This document shows positions 13,313-24,300 of a DNA stretch of 64,000 bases, piece by piece. This DNA comes from Galaxea fascicularis (Eukaryota; Cnidaria; Anthozoa; Scleractinia; Euphylliidae), in the NCBI GenBank assembly GCA_948470475.1, contig OX419338.1:2153444-2217443 (forward strand), read 5' to 3'. A model generated the notes under the pieces. The model was not told where the DNA came from and searched no databases. It saw only the letters and a list, made by a program, of their open reading frames with translations. Numbering within the stretch: the stretch's first letter is position 1; each line of letters starts with the position of its first letter. The position numbers and the translations under genes are program-made.

Positions 13313-13501
13313 TGTACATTGCCAGAAAATATCCATGACCCCCTATCCCCCATGAAAAATTTATTATATTTGGCTTGCCGCCCTCCCCCCTCTGGAAATT
13401 CCAATTTAGCTCTATACTCTTCTTTTAAACCTCCCCCTCCGTGGAATTTCCATTGACTTTCCATGGGGGTAGTATGGATATTTTCTTGGGACTGTACATT
13501 G
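13313..13501. mobile_element. C-rich GAAAATATCCAT MITE, copy 1
   Basis: Left end GCCAGAAAATATCCATG then C-rich sequence; right end G-rich then TATGGATATTTTCTTGGG, the inverse. TGTACATTG occurs on both flanks. The interior repeats the phrase 'CCCCTC(T/C)GGAAATTCC', shared with the copies near 15039, 17050, 33712, 47577 and 48830. No ORF of meaning. Confidence 0.7.
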
Positions 13502-14553
13502 GGTGTTGGACTGCATGCATGAGATATGGTATGTCTGAATATAAAGGAGCTGCAACTTAATATGGTTTGTGGTTTGGTATGGAGAAGGGGGTCACAGAGA
13601 CAGTCATGGTACAGCTCCCACCAACCTTTAGCAAGACTGCTTCATTTTCACTTTGCTATTCCAGAGAAAAACCAATCGTTTCCCCTATTCCCCACCCGAA
13701 ATAAACGACACTGCACCAATAAATGTCCATGAAAACTAGGGAGCTGGCCGCTGCACCAGATTAGGATGGCTGCTGCACGTCAGACCCTCTTTATTGGAAA
13801 ACGTAAATTACACACGAAAAACATACGAAAATGAGTCTGCCGCCCGCCAGGAAAAACCCCTGAGGGGAAACCTGGTCCCTCCCGAAAGCAGATCCAGACT
13901 CTATTACAATCTCGAGGGAGTAAGATTGCTAACTACTCGACAACACGAAAGCGTGAACAAATGACCAACGACAACGGAAGGAACGAAAACCGTTAGATAA
14001 CGTACGTAATAAAACTGAAAATATAAAAATTTGACTGTCCGGGAGCAGCGCCAGACTAGAATGGAAACTGTCAAAACCATGTGCCCCTAACTGTCGACGA
14101 ACTAGCCTCGTTACCATGGTAACTGTCACTTGGTTATTGAACCGTGAAAACAGTAATTTTCTGCTAATCTCCGAACCGCAGAAAATAGCAATATTTGTGT
14201 GAGGACATGCACCTCATGTAAAAAAAACATGCTGTTAACAGGAGCCCATCATTATTTTTATCTCATGCACAGTTGCACCACAGGCAGCCAAATTGTGGTG
14301 TGTGTCATCAAAAGTTGATATAGAAAAATTGCCCGTTAAAAACCTAGAATTCCAATGAACCTATTAGCTGTGGAAATATTTATGTTCTAGCCAAATGAAG
14401 CCTTCGTACCTTTACTCTACTGTTTCTTGTCACTTTCTGGGACGTCCAAATGCAAAATCATCTCTTTTTTTTCTTAATCCCAGGTCTATTTAGAATGGAC
14501 AGATACTGAAAGTTACAACAAAACAGCATGACAGAGAAGTCAATATCCTGAAA

Positions 14554-14820
14554 TTAACATGACCTGATAATTCTGATGGAAACTCTCCGATTTATCTCAT
14601 CAATATTTGCCTCAGACTGGAAAACATCAAGGTTATATGAACAAACTATAGAGGTGCAACCCTGACTTGGATGCTCTGGTAGGGAATGGGACACTGTAGG
14701 CTTGGCAAAGCTTGTAGAGTTGTGCTTAGGTATACATTTTCACCATACTTCCTTCAGAGAAGGGAACTGGGGCTTTCTTCGCTTCCAGCGCAGTTTTCCT
14801 CTCCAGAACTCTTCTTCAGT
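14554..14820 (-). CDS. Possible terminal coding exon, unrecognised, with an in-frame TGA
   Basis: Read on the minus strand after a possible acceptor (..CTAATTGAAG at 14830-14821), the frame gives TEEEFWRGKLRWKRRKPQFP, then SLKEVW and a TGA (14742-14740). It then stays open for another 61 codons to TAA at 14554. The first 26 residues are strongly basic and tryptophan-rich and look protein-like. I do not recognise the family. If real, it is the last exon of a minus-strand gene ending at the TGA, or a decayed exon. No matching upstream exon was found before the repeat block at 15039. Chance is a real alternative. Confidence 0.25.
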
Positions 14821-15038
14821 CTTCAATTAGAATAAATATGTAATAAGTGAAGAAATAATATTTGTACTGTTGCTGATTATGTAACCCCAAGTGTGGAGAA
14901 TGAAGTGGACTTTTATTTTCCGAAACTCCTTGTGAGCACATTGGGGACAACCATGGCTAAACTAGAGAATACACCCGTGGCCACTTTTAATTATTTCCTA
15001 TTTCTTGCAAATTTCCAGACTTGAACTTTGCCATATAA

Positions 15039-17216
15039 AACCTCTATTGGGCAATTCCAGAAAATATCCATACCCAACCACGGACGGCTTCCATGTTTTA
15101 ACCCCCCCTTGCCTTCGGAAATTCCAGAATGCGTTACCCCCTCATGCCCTCAGAATTCCATAACCGTGAACCCCCCCTACCCTTCGGAATTTCCGGGGTT
15201 TTTTGGGAGGTACATTTTCGACTTGGCAACGTTTATATGAACAAACGAACATGAATTTTTGCCTCCCAAAGGCTGTTATCTAGCGGCGCCAGGCGACAAG
15301 CTTTACTCTTCAGCGACAAGAATAACCTACCGCGTGTGGCCAGGCTGTGCAACCTTTTTTTTTAAGTCTAAATTTAGCTATAAAAAAACACCACTTACGG
15401 TAATTTTCATCCTCTTTGTTTTCTTGTGTTGTTCTGAAGTTTACAAAGCAAAATTACGGAAGCTTCAAAGGGACATCGACTTTCATTCCAAATGGAAGTT
15501 TTTTTTTCAAAAATGGAAGTTGAAGTTGTAAAAATGGAACTTTGTTTTTTTGAAAATGGAAGTTGAAGTTGTGAAAATTGAAGTTGATGTTGTAAAAATG
15601 GAACTTGGTTTTTTTGAAAATGGAAGTTGAAGTTGTGAAAATGGAACTTTGTTTTTCTGAAAATGGAAGTTGAAGTTGTGAAAATGGAACTTTGTTTTTT
15701 TGAAAATGGAAGTTGAAGTTGTGAAAATTGAAGTTGATGTTGTAAAAATGGAACTTTGTTTTTCTGAAAATGGAAGTTGATGTTGTGAAAATGGAACTTT
15801 GTTTTTTTTGAATAACCTAAACGAGACATTTACACGAAATTAATTGCTGAAAGCAACCGCTTCCGCTATAACAGCCTCGACAGTTGACCTAATAACGGAG
15901 AGTTCAAACTCGTTATAAAGGATACGGCATCTGGTTTCGGAGCCGACTGCACGCACAGCAGGAGAGTAGGGCGGCAAGACGCCCTCTGTAAGTGTCATGA
16001 AACATAAAAAAATGAAAAGAGACTTTGCAAGATCCATTTGGAACTGGTCTGCAAGGACACATATTAACAAAAATCACGTCGCATTGCTTTATGGGCTTCA
16101 TGCAAAAATCAACTTCCATTTTCAAAAAAGCAAAGTTCCATTTTCACAACTTCAACTTCCATTTTCAGAAAAACAAAGTTCCATTTTTACAACATCAACT
16201 TCAATTTTCACAACTTCAACTTCCATTTTCAAAAAAACAAAGTTCCATTTTCACAACTTCAACTTCCATTTTCAAAAAAACAAAGTTCCATTTTCACAAC
16301 TTCAACTTCCATTTTCAGAAAAACAAAGTTCCATTTTCACAACTTCAACTTCCATTTTCAAAAAAACCAAGTTCCATTTTTACAACATCAACTTCAATTT
16401 TCACAACTTCAACTTCCATTTTCAAAAAAACAAAGTTCCATTTTTACAACTTCAACTTCCATTTTTGAAAAAAAAACTTCCATTTGGAATGAAAGTCGAT
16501 GTCCCTTTGAAGCTTCCGTACAAAATAGCTCAAAAGACTGTTAAAATCTTTCGGCGGTTGAAAAGGTTAAAAATACCGTCGAGCCTTCGATCTTTCCTGG
16601 GTTGGACCCTTCATACGTCATGTAGTGTGCACGAAAAGTCTTAATTTGGCTTTGTTTTCTTGTGTTGTTTTGACGTTCACAAAGCAAAATAGCTCGAAAG
16701 ACTGTTAAAATCTTTTGGTCGATTGCCGTCCAGCAGTCCGAATGTAAAATTATCTGACAGGCGTTCCTTGGAGGCGAGGGACAGGTGCGAGTTTTTTTGC
16801 CGTTTATCGGGCGGGACACGGGAGTATCAAGAAATTGCACGCGGTAAATAAGGTATATTTTCAGACTTTATTCACTTGACAAGAAATTCATCAAGGTAAA
16901 TGTGAAACCCACGTTTTACTGTTCACTTCTACGTGTCTGATCAATCGATACTTGTCTTCTGCTTCCGCGATCATACGTTCGTGGTTTATTTACGAACTGC
17001 AAAAGCCGACAACAATAGTGTTTTCAAGGAACTCACTCTACTCTTTCTACTCTAGAAATCCCACCCGTGAAACCCCCCCATGCCTTCGGATATTTTCCAA
17101 TTGTAAATGCCCCCCCATTCCTTCAGAATTCCAGTTCAAAGAACCCCCCTCCCCTTCGGAAATCCTAAAAGCCGTCCGTGGTATAGGTATGGATATTTTC
17201 TGGAATCGCCCATTGT
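15039..17216. mobile_element. C-rich GAAAATATCCAT element, ~2.2-kb composite copy
   Basis: The outer ends are inverted copies. 15040 reads TTGGGCAATTCCAGAAAATATCCATACC; 17190-17214 reads its complement, GGTATGGATATTTTCTGGAA followed by TCGCCCATTG. The next bases, CACGGACGGCTT / AAGCCGTCCGTG, also pair. Both sides carry the family's C-rich 'CCCCCTxCCTTCGGAA' phrases. The middle (about 15200-17040) is different sequence containing the 15467-16516 fold-back, so this reads as a family member carrying an insertion, or as an unusually large member. Confidence 0.65.
15467..16516. repeat. 1.05-kb fold-back made of ~42-bp tandem repeats
   Basis: The left arm (about 15467-15812) and right arm (about 16108-16516) are inverted copies. 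The outer edge CTTCAAAGGGACATCGACTT at 15462-15482 pairs with AAGTCGATGTCCCTTTGAAG at about 16494-16513. Each arm is a tandem array of a ~42-bp unit: GAAAATGGAAGTTGAAGTTG followed by TGAAAATGGAACTTTGTTTT on the left, the complement on the right, with a shorter variant containing GAAGTTGATGTTG. A ~295-bp non-repetitive spacer separates the arms. Long open frames on both strands through the arrays (15407-15829 minus, 15997-16644 plus) are periodic peptides rich in F, Q, S and K that simply mirror the repeat. Confidence 0.85.
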
Positions 17217-17760
17217 AGCAAATATAAAGCCTGGGTTACCTGTGGGTACTCCCCTCTAAAAATGACGAGGGTGCTCAACTTACTTTTTAGGGAGTAAAAT
17301 TGATGGTTCGTACCACTTAGGATTAGAGCATTTTAACCTAAAATTACCACCGTCTTAACTACTATTGAAACATATCAGTGGTGGTTAATTTGGTGTTTTA
17401 AAATTGATTTCCCCAGTATAATTTGAAGTGGTGGTACCTTAAAGGGTTAAAAATTTTGGGGGGGGCCATGCCCACTAATCGAGGTTCTGGTACCTTCTAG
17501 GAATTCTTTTCAAAACTTCCTACATCATTCATAGAGGAGTCCCTCCCCCAGGGTTTTAAGTCACTCAAAGCAATGTCAACCATTTCAATTTACAGTATGT
17601 GATTTTTATATGTCCTCACACAGATACCTTTAGTGTTATGACTAGACTGTGACCAGTGTTCTAAGGCACTAGTGCTATCACTAGTTACCTGCATGCTTCT
17701 TACACCAGACTGTGATAAGTGGTTACATACCTGGTAACCTTTTACATTGCCATCTTTTAA
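17217..17760. other. Intergenic, no gene seen
   Basis: Contains a TGTGGGTACTCCCCTCTAAA phrase and C/G-rich words resembling other elements in the window, but no confident borders and no coding signal. Confidence 0.5.
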
Positions 17761-18155
17761 TTTTACTAATAATACACTTGGAAAAATTACTCGATTGTGA
17801 TTGGCTGAGAGCAGTGCAGAAAGTGTAACACCAGTGCAAATTACAACCAAGATTTCCGAAGTTAAAACGAAGAGACTCGAAGACTTCCGAAGACCTACTG
17901 GTGTATTTCAAAGACCGCCGAATATCATGTGAAACCTTTCGAAGATTTCCGAAGATCGCCGAACACTTCCGAAGATCAACCGAACACTTCCGAAGATGAC
18001 CCGAACACTTCCGGTGATCTCCAGATATTTTCAAAAGCTTCTCCAAGTTTCGGAAGATCAAGGGCAATGCCTTCTGCGCACCTCAGTAATCAATGTATGG
18101 GCTGAAGCTTTGTAAGTAGTCTATTTTTTCAAGTGTATTATTAATAAGTAATCAC
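17761..18155. mobile_element. Inverted-repeat element with internal ~20-bp tandem repeat
   Basis: The ends ACTAATAATACACTTGGAAAA (about 17764-17784) and TTTTTCAAGTGTATTATTAA (about 18125-18145) are inverted copies. The interior (about 17850-18020) repeats a 'CGAACACTTCCGAAGATC' unit of 18-21 bp several times with variation. No coding capacity beyond periodic frames. Confidence 0.6.
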
Positions 18156-18285
18156 ATGATTTTTCTTGAGCAATGTGGAATAAATAAGCACTTGTAAATT
18201 TTTTCAAAGACCACAAATTGCACTCACCCTACGGGCTCGTGCAATTTTGTTGGTCCAAATTGCACTCAGAATCATGTGATTACCT
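18149..18285. repeat. Small inverted repeat AAGTAATCACATGATTT
   Basis: AGTAATCACATGATT at about 18150 pairs with AATCATGTGATTAC at about 18269-18282. The interior has two 'AAATTGCACTCA' copies around 18215 and 18259. Probably another short nonautonomous element partly overlapping its neighbour. Confidence 0.45.
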
Positions 18286-18299
18286 ATACAAAAATCATT

Positions 18300-19769
18300 T
18301 ACCTCAGTCTATTGATGACTTCTGCTGAGGTTTTTTTGAAGACATCACTCAATCTCACTATAAACAGTCCATAAAACCATTTAGAATTTTCAAAAGGCTT
18401 CCCTTGGGAGTGGTCAGGATATTTGATTGATGGCAAAAACAAAACTAGCACATTTCCATTGAAACTTATGCAAAACAAACAGCAAGTACATTGTACTGCA
18501 AACACTGCTCAAAAGCTTGTTTGAATGATCAGACTAATGTCTTATAAAAGCTTATATGACATCAATGAGCAAACTACACAATAGAATACATGGTCAATAA
18601 CACTTCACTATTCAAACTGGTGAGTGGAGTAGTCCCACTTCAAAACAGAATTAACTAAAACTGAAGTGTAAAAATACTTGATAAAGGTAAATGCACCAAG
18701 CTTTTACAGTTTCCACAACACAAAAACAGTTTTCATGTTATATCATTTAATAGCATAGCAAGCAAACATGCAATCCACAAGATTAAACTTGTGCAAGAAT
18801 CAGCATCTTTACATTGCAACAATCAAAATATATGTACAATGAATTTCAATTTAAAACATCACTCAATCCATCACAAACTGTTTGCTTAAAAATAATTATT
18901 ATTAGCGAGTGTGGTATTATTATTATACCTGCGAAAATTAGCTCATTCACCGTGATTCTCTCATAAGAAATAAATATATTCTTCATTTGATCCTTTCATT
19001 TGGAAACATGGAACAGCTACCATATTCCTTGACAGGTACCAAAATGCAACTGAATCAAACCAACTAAATACCCTCCTAAATTCCTAAGAGTGGAATAGCA
19101 ATCATCACAAAGACCAAGTTACAATATTCCTTCAAACCCAAAGAGTGATCAGTATAAAATTATTCTCTTAGATTTTAATAATTAATTGTCCTCACTTTGT
19201 AAAACAGACTGGGCATGAGAATTAAGGACAGAACAGCACAAGATGAATTTGCTTGTTATTTCGAGAACTTCTCCCCACTACATCTATAGGAAATTAGTTG
19301 GGGCCACAAATGAGAATTAAAAATTTGATCTTAGGATTTAAAGGGCCAAGAGCAATTGAATATGCTGATATTACTCTAAGCTGAAGCCTTGAACAGGGGC
19401 ACCTGATAAATCACTACATCTGTTGAATGGGAACCAATATTAAACTGCAGCATATCAGAAAATAACATTTGATAATAATTTATTTTCACTTATCGTTTTA
19501 AATGAATAATTATTATTGAAAGTATAATTTTGTTCACTGATTAATCATGTCTGTATTTGTAAATGTGCATCAAGGATTTCTCAACAGAAAAGCCAACCGG
19601 TAAATTTCTGACAGAGAAGACAATTCTATATTTCACCTGCAAAACGTTCAAAAGTTTGAACAGAACAAATCAAGAGACAAACACTAAGATGGGCTACAAA
19701 CAATAAAACAAATAGCAGTCTGTAGTTGTGTAAAATTAGGTTGCCAGGTGCTACTACCTTAAGTGCGCA
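18300..19769 (-). other. Downstream flank and probable 3' UTR of the DnaJ gene
   Basis: AT-rich with no ORF of interest. A minus-strand AATAAA word occurs at about 19480 (TTTATT on +), a possible polyadenylation signal some 290 bp past the stop. Fragments resembling the TTAACCCTTT MITE (GAGAATTAAGGACAG near 19217, ATTTAAAGGGCC near 19339) lie here. Confidence 0.45.
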
Positions 19770-22493
19770 TTATGAAGGTAGAGCGTTCTTTAGCATTTCA
19801 ATACTAGCTGCTGATAATTGTGTGGGAAACTCAACATCAAAATCTACCAGCATATCAGCTCGCAGATTAAGCTTCTTGGGCAATGGAAGCCCTTCTCCTT
19901 TGATACGACGTTTGGATCCAGGTTTGATTACAGTGTTCAGTGGAACATTGACTGTTCTTTCATCTAATGTGGGAACCAGAACTGACAACCCTGTAACATG
20001 ACCAGTTAGGGCATCTCTGAGAGAAACTCGTGCAGTGTAAAGAATGTTATTTTCTTGATCTCTTTTGAAGTAAGCATGTGGTTTGTCCTTGATTGTGAAA
20101 ACAATATCTGCAGGAACAGTATTTGGCTTCTGGTCTCCTTCCTCTGGGAAGGTGATTTTTGTTCCTTCTTTCCAACCCTTTTTTACATCAATGGTAAGAA
20201 TTTTTTCCTCTGGATGAGTTGTCATTCTATCACCATTCAAAACTTTTTTGATGATTTTCAGTTTTTTAGTGGTCCCAGTTAAAAGTTCCTCTAATGTTAC
20301 CATAAGGTATTTTTCTATTGGAGGATCTTGTGCTTTCTTGCGGGTAAATGACGACATATCTTCAAATGATGATGACCTCTGTCGGCTGAAAGCAGGGTGC
20401 ATCTGTGGACGGAAAGAATGAAAACCTCCCATATCTGGAACATCTGCTCCACCAAATGCTCCAGGGATACTACCAAAGCCATGATCAAACATCCCTGAAA
20501 TAGTACAAATAGATGGTTTATCAAAAATGACCAGTGTAGTCCAAATTTGTTAGAACTAAGTAAAACATCTACTGGCTTTAGTTCCCTTTGCAATACCATT
20601 GACAAGCACTGAGGGTAGTCACCTTGGAATGTAAATATTTCATTTCTCTTAGTTTGGGTAATGATCTAGGAAAACCCTGTTGTTCTGTTAACACATATTT
20701 CAAATCCCAATCATGATAACATTTCATCAGATACAATTAGCGAGGTAGGTCAAAACTAATAACACTTCAATAATTTTGAGAACACAGGAGCAATTTTTTT
20801 TAATTTCAGGGGAAAAGCACTACCATGGGCTGCTTTTGCTACAGACATTGTCATTTGTAAACAAAAAATGTCTTGTCAAAAATTACCTGGTTTAGGTCTT
20901 TTAAGCAAAAAGCCCAATGTTACCACTAAATGCTTTAAGATGTAAAACATTGTGTTGTTTAATTTTTCTGGATTGTATTGTCCAAGACATTTAGATAGAA
21001 ACAGATATGTAACTGACAGAAACACATTTAAAAATTTGCTTCGTTATTGCTGAGGTTGCCAATAAGGTCTGAAGTAACATGAGGAAGAAAATAATCAATA
21101 ATCAATATAAAGAAACCAGCTCCACTGGGAAAGATGCTGGTTGTAAAATAAAATTATTAATAAGAAGTCTTCAATAGCAGATCATTCTAGAGACCAGAGC
21201 AGATCATTCTAGTTTATGTGTAAATTAATTAAATTGTCATAGAGTTCATTTGAATAAAAGCCAATATTTTCCGTGAATAAGCAAAAGATACACCCAAGAA
21301 TGGAAAAATAACATTCACGAGTATCAAAGCCTAGCAGGGATACAGGTTTGAAGTTCTAAAAAACACAACTACTACAACACTGAGGAGCTATATGAACATA
21401 TAATTTAATTTCTATAAACAGCACAACATATTAAAGCCTTAGTTTGTAACCTTCACAGAATTCTTAGAATTTTGAGTTTGTGGTTGGGTTTCGTGCAATT
21501 TTGAAAGAATCTCTAAAAATTGTTACACATTCATTATGAATATGATTGTTTTATCCAAAGTTATAAGTAAGCTTATGTAGTATTACTGCACAAACCGAGT
21601 TTCGTATCATATCTGGATTCTTGCTTGAAAGTCAAATTTCCCAATGACTGCTTCCAAGTTAAAAAGGATGCAAATTAACACCTTTCATTAACAAACAATA
21701 AACATCCATGTACAATATATCAACCGCAGCTTTCAAACAAAGGGTCTGTTTTGCTGTTGTGTTCTCACTAAGTATGTCTGGAATTAAAATAATTTCTCTG
21801 GTAAGTTCAATAATTTCTGAAGTACATTTCTAGAAAACTTAACATAGTTTTCCTGGTACTTGCCCGAAATAAACCGGATTTTTCTAAAATACAAGTGCTC
21901 CAATACATGGAAGCTTAATTAAAACAGTACTAACTATTTGTATTACGATGCAATAAAAATGATTTTTTTCATACATCTGAGAACTGGAAATAAGTAAAAT
22001 GTAACTACATGTAGCAAATATCACCAAAATATTGTACTGTTCGAAATAAATTAAGCATTTACTAAAAAACACCTTCCAAAGTAAGGCTTTGGTTGGTTTT
22101 AATTTTGTCCCAAAGTGGACTTCAGGTAAAAAGGTTCATACCTCTAAAGGGATCATCCCTCCCAAACACTCTTGAAAACGTAGACATGGGATCTCCGTGG
22201 AAAGTAAAAGCTGTGAATCCTGTTGGCATCTGGAATTTAAACTCGGCAGCACCGCCAGGCGGACGAGGGTTCCCCTTCAATCCTTCTTCGCCATATTTAT
22301 CAAAAACTTCTCTTTTTTGTGGGTCGCTGAGGACTTCGTAAGCTTCAGCAATCTCTTTGAACTTCTCTTCGGCTTCCGAGCTCTTGTTTTTATCTGGATG
22401 GAATTTTAAAGCCATTTTTCGATAAGCTTTTCGTATTTCTTCTTCGCTTGCGTCGCGTGGAATAGCCAGTATTTGGTAATAATCTTTTCCCAT
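19770..22493 (-). CDS. DNAJB1/4-like: DnaJ homolog subfamily B (DNAJB1/DNAJB4-like) Hsp40
   Basis: Cytosolic co-chaperone that delivers clients to Hsp70 and stimulates its ATPase. Two exons on the minus strand: 22493-22142 and 20494-19770 (1077 nt, 358 residues). The phase fits (352+725 nt), the donor is AGAG|GTATGA and the acceptor TTTCAG|GG. The start is the ATG of [12 protein letters not shown] at 22493; an upstream in-frame Met (22556) adds residues absent from the family. The J domain (about 1-70) has the HPD triad at 32-34 and 'KYGEEGLKG'. A G/F/P-rich linker carries FTFHGDP. The two C-terminal client-binding domains start near [16 protein letters not shown] and include [20 protein letters not shown] and a C-terminal GEGLPLP. 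There is no CxxCxGxG zinc region, so this is class B. The length is close to the ~340 of human DNAJB1/4. A heat-shock element lies about 200 bp upstream. The choice between DNAJB1 and B4 or B5 cannot be made. Confidence 0.96.
20495..22141 (-). other. Intron of the DnaJ gene
   Basis: 1.65-kb AT-rich intron between the G/F linker and the C-terminal domains. Contains a short local duplication (AGATCATTCTAG near 21180 and 21201). No other gene or clear element seen. Confidence 0.7.
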
Positions 22494-22592
22494 TGTTTTC
22501 GTCAAGGTGCCTTCGTACGCGTGGCGGTAAACTTTTAGGTTTTTTTCTGCCTTCACCTCTCAGTAATTAATTTTTATGGCTGGCCATGTCAA

Positions 22593-22603
22593 GCTCATAT
22601 AAG
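22593..22603 (-). promoter_or_regulatory. TATA-like box of the DnaJ gene
   Basis: Minus-strand CTTATATGAG about 100 bp before the start codon and about 90 bp downstream of the heat-shock element at 22691. That is the usual order HSE, TATA, start for inducible heat-shock genes. Position and sequence fit, but no transcript evidence is available. Confidence 0.45.
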
Positions 22604-22690
22604 CTGCACGAAAACTATTTCCTGCAGTAAGTCAGAACAATAATTTATGACGCGAAAAGTAGAAATTCACTTTTATTATCTACTTTGCTA

Positions 22691-22703
22691 GAACGTTCTC
22701 GAG
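22691..22703. promoter_or_regulatory. Heat-shock element, GAA-CG-TTC-TC-GAG
   Basis: Matches the HSF1 trimer site nGAAnnTTCnnGAAn, with one mismatch in the third unit. The core GAACGTTC is a palindrome. It sits 198 bp upstream of the DnaJ start codon, an ideal promoter distance. Confidence 0.7.
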
Positions 22704-23095
22704 TCCCCCATATTGACCGAGATGAATAGAAGCCTAAGGAGAGTAGTTTCCAGGCTCTCCCGACTCTTTAGAAGCAGAAGCAATGCCCTGAGAGAGGACA
22801 CATTTTTTTTGAAAAAATAAGGCATCAATATCTCTTTTTTCATCGAAAAAGTTGAAATTACTACAAAATAGACAGACGCTGAATTAAAACGAGAATATAG
22901 ATTACAGCACAACAAGAAGAAGGAGAGAAGTTGCTATTGACCCTGACCAGGATCTGATCATGACCCATGCCCAACAGCTGTCGTAAATTAAGATTTGATG
23001 TTTGCATGTGACTAAAATTTATGAAAACAAAAAAATGCGAGGCTTCAACCACAATCTGGGTAATCTGCGTCAGTAGGTTTTCCATGACGAATTTT

Positions 23096-23108
23096 GAAAT
23101 TTCTAGAA
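23096..23108. promoter_or_regulatory. Heat-shock element, perfect three-unit
   Basis: GAAATTTCTAGAA fits GAAnnTTCnnGAA with no mismatch. It lies between the divergent DnaJ and BAG genes, about 600 bp from the DnaJ start and 1.2 kb from the BAG start. Confidence 0.6.
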
Positions 23109-23365
23109 CTTTACAGAGGAAACAAATTGTAAAAAATAAGAGGACGAAGAGGTGGCGAGGTGGTGAGTACACCAATGTGTCCGAGACAATTTACTTAGTT
23201 TATGAATAGGGATTTCAATGCACTTCATTAAAAAAATATGTGATGTGGTTTGATGACCGTAATCACTCGATAGAAATCAAAACAAGAAAGGGTAACAGTA
23301 TTTAATGTCAAGCCAAGGTGACACTATGGTGTGGACAATATTAAAAGAAAATATTTGACTTTTAG

Positions 23366-23378
23366 GAAAGTTCTAGAA
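23366..23378. promoter_or_regulatory. Heat-shock element, perfect three-unit
   Basis: GAAAGTTCTAGAA fits GAAnnTTCnnGAA exactly, followed by CA. It is 270 bp from the previous site. A weaker two-unit TTTCTAGA lies at about 23432. It may serve the BAG gene to the right if that gene has a 5' UTR exon between here and 24301. Confidence 0.6.
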
Positions 23379-24300
23379 CAATTTACTCGTGTGTTTGTTG
23401 AGCACTGGGTATTTATTGAGGAAATTGGCACGTTTCTAGATTTTAATTTTGTCGTAAATATAAAACTGAAAAACAACAAAAAGCATTACAATCACAAAGA
23501 TAAGCGTAATGCGAGCGCCATTATTTTAGATTGTCAGTGATAACTGATGGAGGGGGGGGGGGGTGGGCGCGGGAGTGACAGGCCCACATAACCCCTATGC
23601 ACTTTTAAACGGCTAGCTAAGAGTTTGGATGGACAAAGTATATCTTTTAGGGATCTGTCCCTTTTGTAGGAAACGATTGGGGGATCCTTGAACATTTTGC
23701 TAAGAAATGGTTGTCGCTGAATAAAATGCCACTTTTGCATGAGTATTCGTTTTTATGCACCGTTGGACGGTATTGTGTGACAAAAGGCAAGATTCGCTTA
23801 TTTTCTTTGCCTTGCTGCTGAAGGGTGTTTTCTGTTTTCAAACTTTGATTTCTGGCAGTGTTGCCACAATCAGAATTTCTGGGTATTCTCGTTCGATAAC
23901 ATGTGCTTTAAATCGGTAAGATATTTGTTTCAATCCAAGTGTTCGAATTGCGAGCATGTCACGCGTGGCAGAACTGCAAGCTGTATCACGCGTGTGTTCG
24001 CGAAGCACAACAGAATTGGCAATTCTATAGTGTAATTCTTCATGTGTTTCACACATGTAGCACATATGATTTGGTTGTTCATTTCGTTTCCTTGGCTGTA
24101 TTCTGCGTTCCGTGAACTCCTGGGCGTACATCTCTTCGATTCCCCTATGAACTCCCATGCCATATTACTGATGCCAATATCATAAAGTGTTTATGTACAA
24201 AATCTGAAGCTATATTCCTTTCTGTTAAGGAAAAGTATTCTCACGTTAACGTCAACCATATTTCGCGTATGAGGACTCTGGCGTGGGCAAAACGAAACGG
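23379..24300. other. Intergenic stretch before the BAG gene
   Basis: Holds a poly-G run (about 23551-23564) and no confirmed exon. A 106-codon minus-strand frame at 24158-23838 has no family resemblance. An untranslated first exon of the BAG gene could lie here, but none can be delimited. Confidence 0.4.

Noticed and set aside
14740..14742. Selenocysteine recoding at TGA
   Set aside because: No conserved context and no recognisable SECIS hairpin could be shown; a plain stop or decay is simpler.
15407..15829. 140-codon minus frame of HFHNFNFHFQKN-type repeats
   Set aside because: Translation of the 42-bp tandem array; periodic peptide with no independent support.
15997..16644. 215- and 147-codon + frames over the right fold-back arm
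   Set aside because: Two overlapping frames through the same tandem repeat; explained by the repeat period.
23838..24158. 106-codon minus frame upstream of the BAG gene
   Set aside because: A competing overlapping frame exists, no domain was recognised, and it lies in the probable promoter region; kept only as a possibility in the intergenic note.
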